This document shows, in pieces, positions 60,368-64,000 of a stretch of DNA of 64,000 nt. The translations under genes were made by a program, and so were the position numbers. Location: the NCBI RefSeq assembly GCF_051860505.1, contig NZ_JBHYDX010000014.1, positions 1 to 64,000 of the forward strand, written 5' to 3'. Positions within the stretch are counted from its first letter, which is position 1; each line of letters begins with the position of its first letter. Under the pieces are notes generated by a model, which was not told the origin of the DNA, searched no databases, and saw only the letters and a program-made list of their open reading frames with translations. Origin of the DNA: Pannonibacter sp051860505. Its GTDB lineage: Bacteria; Pseudomonadota; Alphaproteobacteria; Rhizobiales; Stappiaceae.

Positions 60368-61855
60368 CTAGACGCTCATGGTCGCTGCAACGGCGGTTTT
60401 CCAGGCGTCATACTTGCGCGCGCGCGTCGCCTCATCGATGCGTGGCTCGAAGCGCCGTTCGATAGCCCAGCTTTCGGCAAAGCCATTCATGTCAGGGTAG
60501 ACGCCGGCTTGCATGCCGGCGAGCCAGGCCGCACCCAGGGCGGTGGTTTCCAACACGGTCGGCCGGTCCACAGGTGCACCGAGAATGTCGGACAGGAACT
60601 GCATCGCCCAGTCATTGGCGCTCATGCCGCCGTCAACGCGCAGCACCGCTTGCCCGGCTGCATTCGCCCAGTCGACCCGCATGGCCTCCAGCAAATCACG
60701 GGTCTGGTAGCCAACGCTCTCCAGAGCTGCCTTGGCGAATTCGCCAGGTCCCGAGTTGCGCGTCAGGCCATAGATCGCGCCGCGGCAATCGGGGCGCCAG
60801 TAAGGCGCGCCCAGGCCCGTAAAGGCAGGCACCAGAATGACTGACTGGCCCGGATCTGCCGTCTCGGCCAGCGCCTGTGTTTCCTTCGCCTCGCGGATGA
60901 TCTTGAGCCCGTCGCGCAGCCACTGCACCACGGCACCGGCGATGAAGATGGACCCCTCCAGCGCATAGGTCGGCTTGCCGGCGATCTGGTAGGCGATGGT
61001 GGTCAGGAGCCGGCTTTTCGAAGTCACCGGCGTATCGCCGGTGTTGAGCAGGGCAAAACAGCCCGTGCCATAGGTGGACTTCATCATGCCCGGCTGGAAA
61101 CAGGCCTGTCCCACAGTTGCCGCCTGCTGGTCCCCGGCAACGCCCAGGATCGGGATTTCGCGACCGAACAGGTCGGCGCGCGTGTGGCCGAACTCGGCGG
61201 CGCAATCCTTCACCTCGGGCAGCATGCCCATGGGAATGTCGAGGAGCTTGCAGATGTCTGCGCTCCACTCGCCCTTGTGGATGTCATAGAGCAGCGTGCG
61301 CGCCGCATTGGTCGCATCCGTGACATGCACGGCGCCGCCGGTGAGACGCCAGATCAGGAACGTGTCGACCGTGCCGAACAGCAATTCTCCTCGTTCGGCC
61401 CGCGCGCGCGCGCCCTCGACCGTATCAAGCACCCACTTCAGCTTGGTGCCGGAAAAATAAGGGTCAAGCAAAAGACCCGTCCTGGCCGCAACCATCGCCT
61501 CATGGCCTTCGTCCTTGAGGCGACGGCAAAGGTCCGCTGTACGTCGGTCCTGCCAGACAATGGCGTTATAGACCGGCTGTCCGGTATGGCGGTCCCACAC
61601 GACTGTGGTCTCGCGCTGATTGGTGATACCGATGGCGGCTATGTCATGGCCGCTCTTGCCGGCGCGCTCGATGGCCGCGCGGCAGGAGCCAGCTGTCGTC
61701 GACCACAGATCGGCAGGATCATGCTCCACCCAGCCCGGATGCGGATAGATCTGCGGAAACTCTTCCTGCGCGCTGGCGACAATCTTCAGCGACTTGTCGA
61801 ACAGGATGGCGCGGCTGGATGTCGTCCCCTGGTCGATGGCGAGAATATGCGTCAC
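60368..61855 (-). CDS. glpK: Glycerol kinase
   Basis: A 495-residue FGGY-family kinase. It starts MTHILAIDQGTTSSRAILFD, with the FGGY signatures YNAIVWQDRRTADLCRRL and GGMSANDWAMQFLSDILGAP; the glycerol-binding ITNQRETTVVWDRHTG and TYGTGCFALLNTGD are present. It phosphorylates glycerol taken up by the adjacent ABC system and lies downstream of it on the same strand (193-base gap). Confidence 0.96.
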   Translation of the reverse strand: MTHILAIDQGTTSSRAILFDKSLKIVASAQEEFPQIYPHPGWVEHDPADLWSTTAGSCRAAIERAGKSGHDIAAIGITNQRETTVVWDRHTGQPVYNAIVWQDRRTADLCRRLKDEGHEAMVAARTGLLLDPYFSGTKLKWVLDTVEGARARAERGELLFGTVDTFLIWRLTGGAVHVTDATNAARTLLYDIHKGEWSADICKLLDIPMGMLPEVKDCAAEFGHTRADLFGREIPILGVAGDQQAATVGQACFQPGMMKSTYGTGCFALLNTGDTPVTSKSRLLTTIAYQIAGKPTYALEGSIFIAGAVVQWLRDGLKIIREAKETQALAETADPGQSVILVPAFTGLGAPYWRPDCRGAIYGLTRNSGPGEFAKAALESVGYQTRDLLEAMRVDWANAAGQAVLRVDGGMSANDWAMQFLSDILGAPVDRPTVLETTALGAAWLAGMQAGVYPDMNGFAESWAIERRFEPRIDEATRARKYDAWKTAVAATMSV

Positions 61856-62003
61856 GTCGGCCTCCCCGATTGCGCCTGATCTTGCTGTCAGCGTCTGGTC
61901 ATTCCGCTTAACAGGCTGACCTGGTCAGCTCAATGGCCCTAGGCCAGCTTTGGCCAGACAGGTGTCAAAGCTGAAGCCATTGCGCTCACCATGTCAGCCC
62001 GAA

Positions 62004-62025
62004 GGCGGGACCTTGCGGCCCCGCC
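62004..62025 (-). other. Hairpin after the glycerol binding-protein gene
   Basis: GGCGGG pairs with CCCGCC, extended inside by CC/GG, with a TTGC-type 4-base loop. It is 24-45 bases past the binding-protein stop. A good T run is missing. Confidence 0.6.
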
Positions 62026-62048
62026 CCCGGTTGTCGATGGGTACATGC

Positions 62049-63755
62049 TTATTTCCAGGACGCGATCAGCTCGTCATAGGAGACGGTGATCGGCTGTTCC
62101 TTCTCATTCGGAATCGGGCCCTTCGGCGCACCCGGCTGCTCGAACCAGTACTCAGCGGTCTGGACCTCGTTCAGCTTCGGGCCGAACTCGCCCTGAACGC
62201 CGGCTCGTTCCAGGCGCTCAAGCACCTTTTCCTGCTCGGCGCAGAGCGCATCCATGGCTTCCTGCGGGGTCTTCGCACCGGACGACGCATCGCCGATGTT
62301 CTGCCACCACAGCTGGGCCAGCTTCGGATAGTCCGGAACGTTGGGGCCGGTCGGCGACCACTGCAGACGAGCCGGCGAGCGGTAGAACTCGACCAGACCG
62401 CCAAGCTTCGGTGCACGCTCGGTGAAGCTGTCATGCTGCACCGTCGACTCGCGAATGAAGGTCAAGCCAACGTGGCTCTTCTTCACGTCCACGGTCTTGG
62501 AGGTGACGAACTGGGCATAGAGCCAGGCCGCCTTTGCACGGTCCACCGGGGTGGACTTCATCAGCGTCCAGGACCCGGCGTCCTGGTAACCGACCTTCAT
62601 GCCCTCTTCCCAGTACACGCCATGCGGCGAGGGAGCCATGCGCCACTTCGGCGTGCCATCCTCGTTTACGACCGGCAGACCCGGCTTGACCATGTCGGCA
62701 GTGAAGGCGGTGTACCAGAAAATCTGCTGGGCAATTTCGCCCTGGGCAGGAACCGGACCGGCTTCGCCGAACACCATGCCGGCAGCAGCCGGGGGCGCGT
62801 ACTTGTTCAGCCACTCGATGTACTTGGCGATCGAGTAGACGGCAGCCGGGCCGTTGGTGTCACCGCCGCGGGTTACGCAAGAGCCGACCGGCTGGAAGTT
62901 TTCGTTGACGCGGATGCCCCACTCGTCGACCGGAAGGCCGTTCGGCTCACCCTTGTCACCGGCGCCAGCCATCGACAGCCATGCATCGGTAAAGCGCCAG
63001 CCAAGCGACGGGTCCTTCTTGCCGTAGTCCATGTGACCATAGACTTTCTTGCCGTCGATTTCACGGCCGGTGAAGAACTCTGCGATATCTTCATATGCAG
63101 ACCAGTTGACCGGGACGCCGAGCTCGTAGCCATACTTGGCCTTGAAGTCAGCCTTGTTCTTTTCGTCGTTGAACCAGTCATACCGAAACCAGTAAAGGTT
63201 CGCGAACTGCTGGTCAGGCAGCTGGTACAACTTGCCATCCGGACCGGTGGTGAACTTGGTGCCGATGAAATCGGCGAGGTCCAGACTAGGGTTGGTGACG
63301 TCCTTGCCTTCTTCCGCCATCCAGTCGGTCAGGTTGCGCGCCTGCTGATAGCGCCAGTGGGTGCCGATCAGATCGGAATCGTTGATGTAGGCGTCATAGA
63401 TGTTCTCCCCGGACTGCATCTGGGTCTGCAGCTTCTCGACAACGTCGCCTTCGCCGATCAGGTCATGGGTGACCTTGATGCCGGTGATCTTGGCGAACGC
63501 GTCGGCGAGAACCTTGGCTTCGTATTCATGGGTGGTCAGCGTCTCGGAGACGACCTTGATTTCCATCCCCTTGAACGGAGCGGCAGCGTCGATAAACCAC
63601 TGCATCTCCTTTTCCTGGTCAGCGCGGCTGAGGGTCGACATGTCGCCGATTTCTGCGTCCAGGAACGACTTTGCTGCATTCATGTCAGCAAAGGCGGCTC
63701 CGGTCGAAACCAGCATGGCGAGCGCCATAGCCGTCGAAGTGTAATACACTTTCAT
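62049..63755 (-). CDS. glpV: Glycerol ABC transporter substrate-binding protein (GlpV type)
   Basis: A 568-residue exported protein, longer than most family 1 sugar-binding proteins as is usual for GlpV. The signal is MKVYYTSTAMALAMLVSTGA to AFA. Matching segments are KVVSETLTTHEYEAKVLADAF, YINDSDLIGTHWRYQQARNL and YQLPDQQFANLYWFRYDWF. It lies between glpK and a DUF2160 gene, the arrangement of rhizobial glycerol transport operons (glpSTPQ-DUF2160-glpV). Two cysteines (GSCVTRG and DALCAEQ) may form a disulphide. Confidence 0.92.
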   Translation of the reverse strand: MKVYYTSTAMALAMLVSTGAAFADMNAAKSFLDAEIGDMSTLSRADQEKEMQWFIDAAAPFKGMEIKVVSETLTTHEYEAKVLADAFAKITGIKVTHDLIGEGDVVEKLQTQMQSGENIYDAYINDSDLIGTHWRYQQARNLTDWMAEEGKDVTNPSLDLADFIGTKFTTGPDGKLYQLPDQQFANLYWFRYDWFNDEKNKADFKAKYGYELGVPVNWSAYEDIAEFFTGREIDGKKVYGHMDYGKKDPSLGWRFTDAWLSMAGAGDKGEPNGLPVDEWGIRVNENFQPVGSCVTRGGDTNGPAAVYSIAKYIEWLNKYAPPAAAGMVFGEAGPVPAQGEIAQQIFWYTAFTADMVKPGLPVVNEDGTPKWRMAPSPHGVYWEEGMKVGYQDAGSWTLMKSTPVDRAKAAWLYAQFVTSKTVDVKKSHVGLTFIRESTVQHDSFTERAPKLGGLVEFYRSPARLQWSPTGPNVPDYPKLAQLWWQNIGDASSGAKTPQEAMDALCAEQEKVLERLERAGVQGEFGPKLNEVQTAEYWFEQPGAPKGPIPNEKEQPITVSYDELIASWK

Positions 63756-63805
63756 TCAGTTTCCTCCCGAGTGAATTGATCCGAAGATCAGGTTGCCGTT
63801 CGTCG

Positions 63806-64000
63806 TCAGACCCAGCGGAACACCGCAAAGGCGTAGACGAGACAGGCGATCAGAGCCCCCCAGAGAGGGGCGCCGAACAGCGCGAGCCAGCCAAGCGAGA
63901 TGAAGGCCGAGCCCAAAAGGGTGATGAAGAGGCGATCGCCGCGCGTCGTCTCGATGCGCAGCACACCGACACGCGGCGTTTCCGGATAACGGATCGCCAG
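63806..64000 (-). CDS. DUF2160 small membrane protein of the glycerol ABC operon (partial)
   Basis: Only the C-terminal 64 residues are in the window. The visible end reads RIETTRGDRLFITLLGSAFI then SLGWLALFGAPLWG and ends AFAVFRWV, two membrane helices after a TTRGDRLF motif that marks DUF2160. Such proteins occur between the permease and glpV genes in glycerol ABC operons. The stop lies 50 bases before glpV. Confidence 0.85.
   Translation of the reverse strand: MAIRYPETPRVGVLRIETTRGDRLFITLLGSAFISLGWLALFGAPLWGALIACLVYAFAVFRWV

Noticed and set aside
61950..63779. A 609-codon plus-strand frame opposite the glycerol binding protein
   Set aside because: Antisense shadow; the minus-strand gene has a signal peptide and clear family motifs.
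1..64000. CRISPR arrays, tRNA/rRNA genes, prophage or transposase genes
   Set aside because: None found on reading both strands; the repeats present are dispersed palindromic elements, not spaced arrays.

Overview
The window is high-GC DNA (low-to-mid 60s % GC by eye) with densely packed genes. It carries many ABC and TRAP transporters, rhizobial-type inositol and glycerol catabolism, and proteins typical of Alphaproteobacteria. I infer a chromosomal segment from a metabolically versatile member of the Hyphomicrobiales (Rhizobiales), possibly of the Stappiaceae/Pannonibacter type; no rRNA or other marker confirms this. I see no tRNA, rRNA, CRISPR array, prophage or insertion sequence.

Layout. 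1-4.9 kb: a polar amino-acid ABC operon with a DapA-family enzyme and a divergent FCD-type GntR regulator. 5-8 kb: a copper locus (small Cys protein, YcnI, CopC-CopD fusion). 8-18.3 kb: an EamA exporter, a transglutaminase-like protein, a DctPQM TRAP operon, an FAD dehydrogenase/SDR/EamA operon and two tandem IclR regulators. 18.5-25.2 kb: a ROK regulator, M20 peptidase, sugar-type ABC transporter and YhfX-like PLP enzyme operon of unknown substrate. 25.4-36.7 kb: an amide-utilisation operon read leftwards: sigma-54-type promoter, amiC, amiR (ANTAR), an attenuator leader, a Urt/Fmd-type ABC transporter, amiE, a second terminator, then a MoxR-type AAA+ ATPase and a von Willebrand A protein. 37-39.9 kb: an alpha/beta hydrolase and NCS1 permease operon with its own promoter, tandem leader hairpins and terminator. 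39.9-43.4 kb: a TAXI TRAP system with DUF1850. 43.4-55.6 kb: the myo-inositol ABC transporter, iolG, iolC, iolD, iolE, iolB, an RpiR-type regulator and a Gfo/Idh/MocA enzyme. 55.7-56.5 kb: a cobalamin riboswitch with a DUF1636-like gene. 56.6-60.3 kb: UspA, SulP, RidA and TetR. 60.4-64 kb: glpK and the distal end of a glycerol ABC operon, which runs off the window.

Most interesting: (1) the amide locus has two attenuator leaders (in front of the transporter operon and the NCS1 permease operon). Both hold tandem short hairpins whose second member has an AnnGnn hexaloop, the kind of site ANTAR proteins bind, so one AmiR may control both. (2) A strong terminator separates amiE from the AAA+/VWA pair. 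(3) Two copies of a 152-bp palindromic element each sit beside duplicated hairpin sequence. (4) Every binding-protein gene complete in the window is followed by a GC-rich hairpin. (5) The M20/YhfX/ABC/ROK operon looks like an uncharacterised catabolic pathway.
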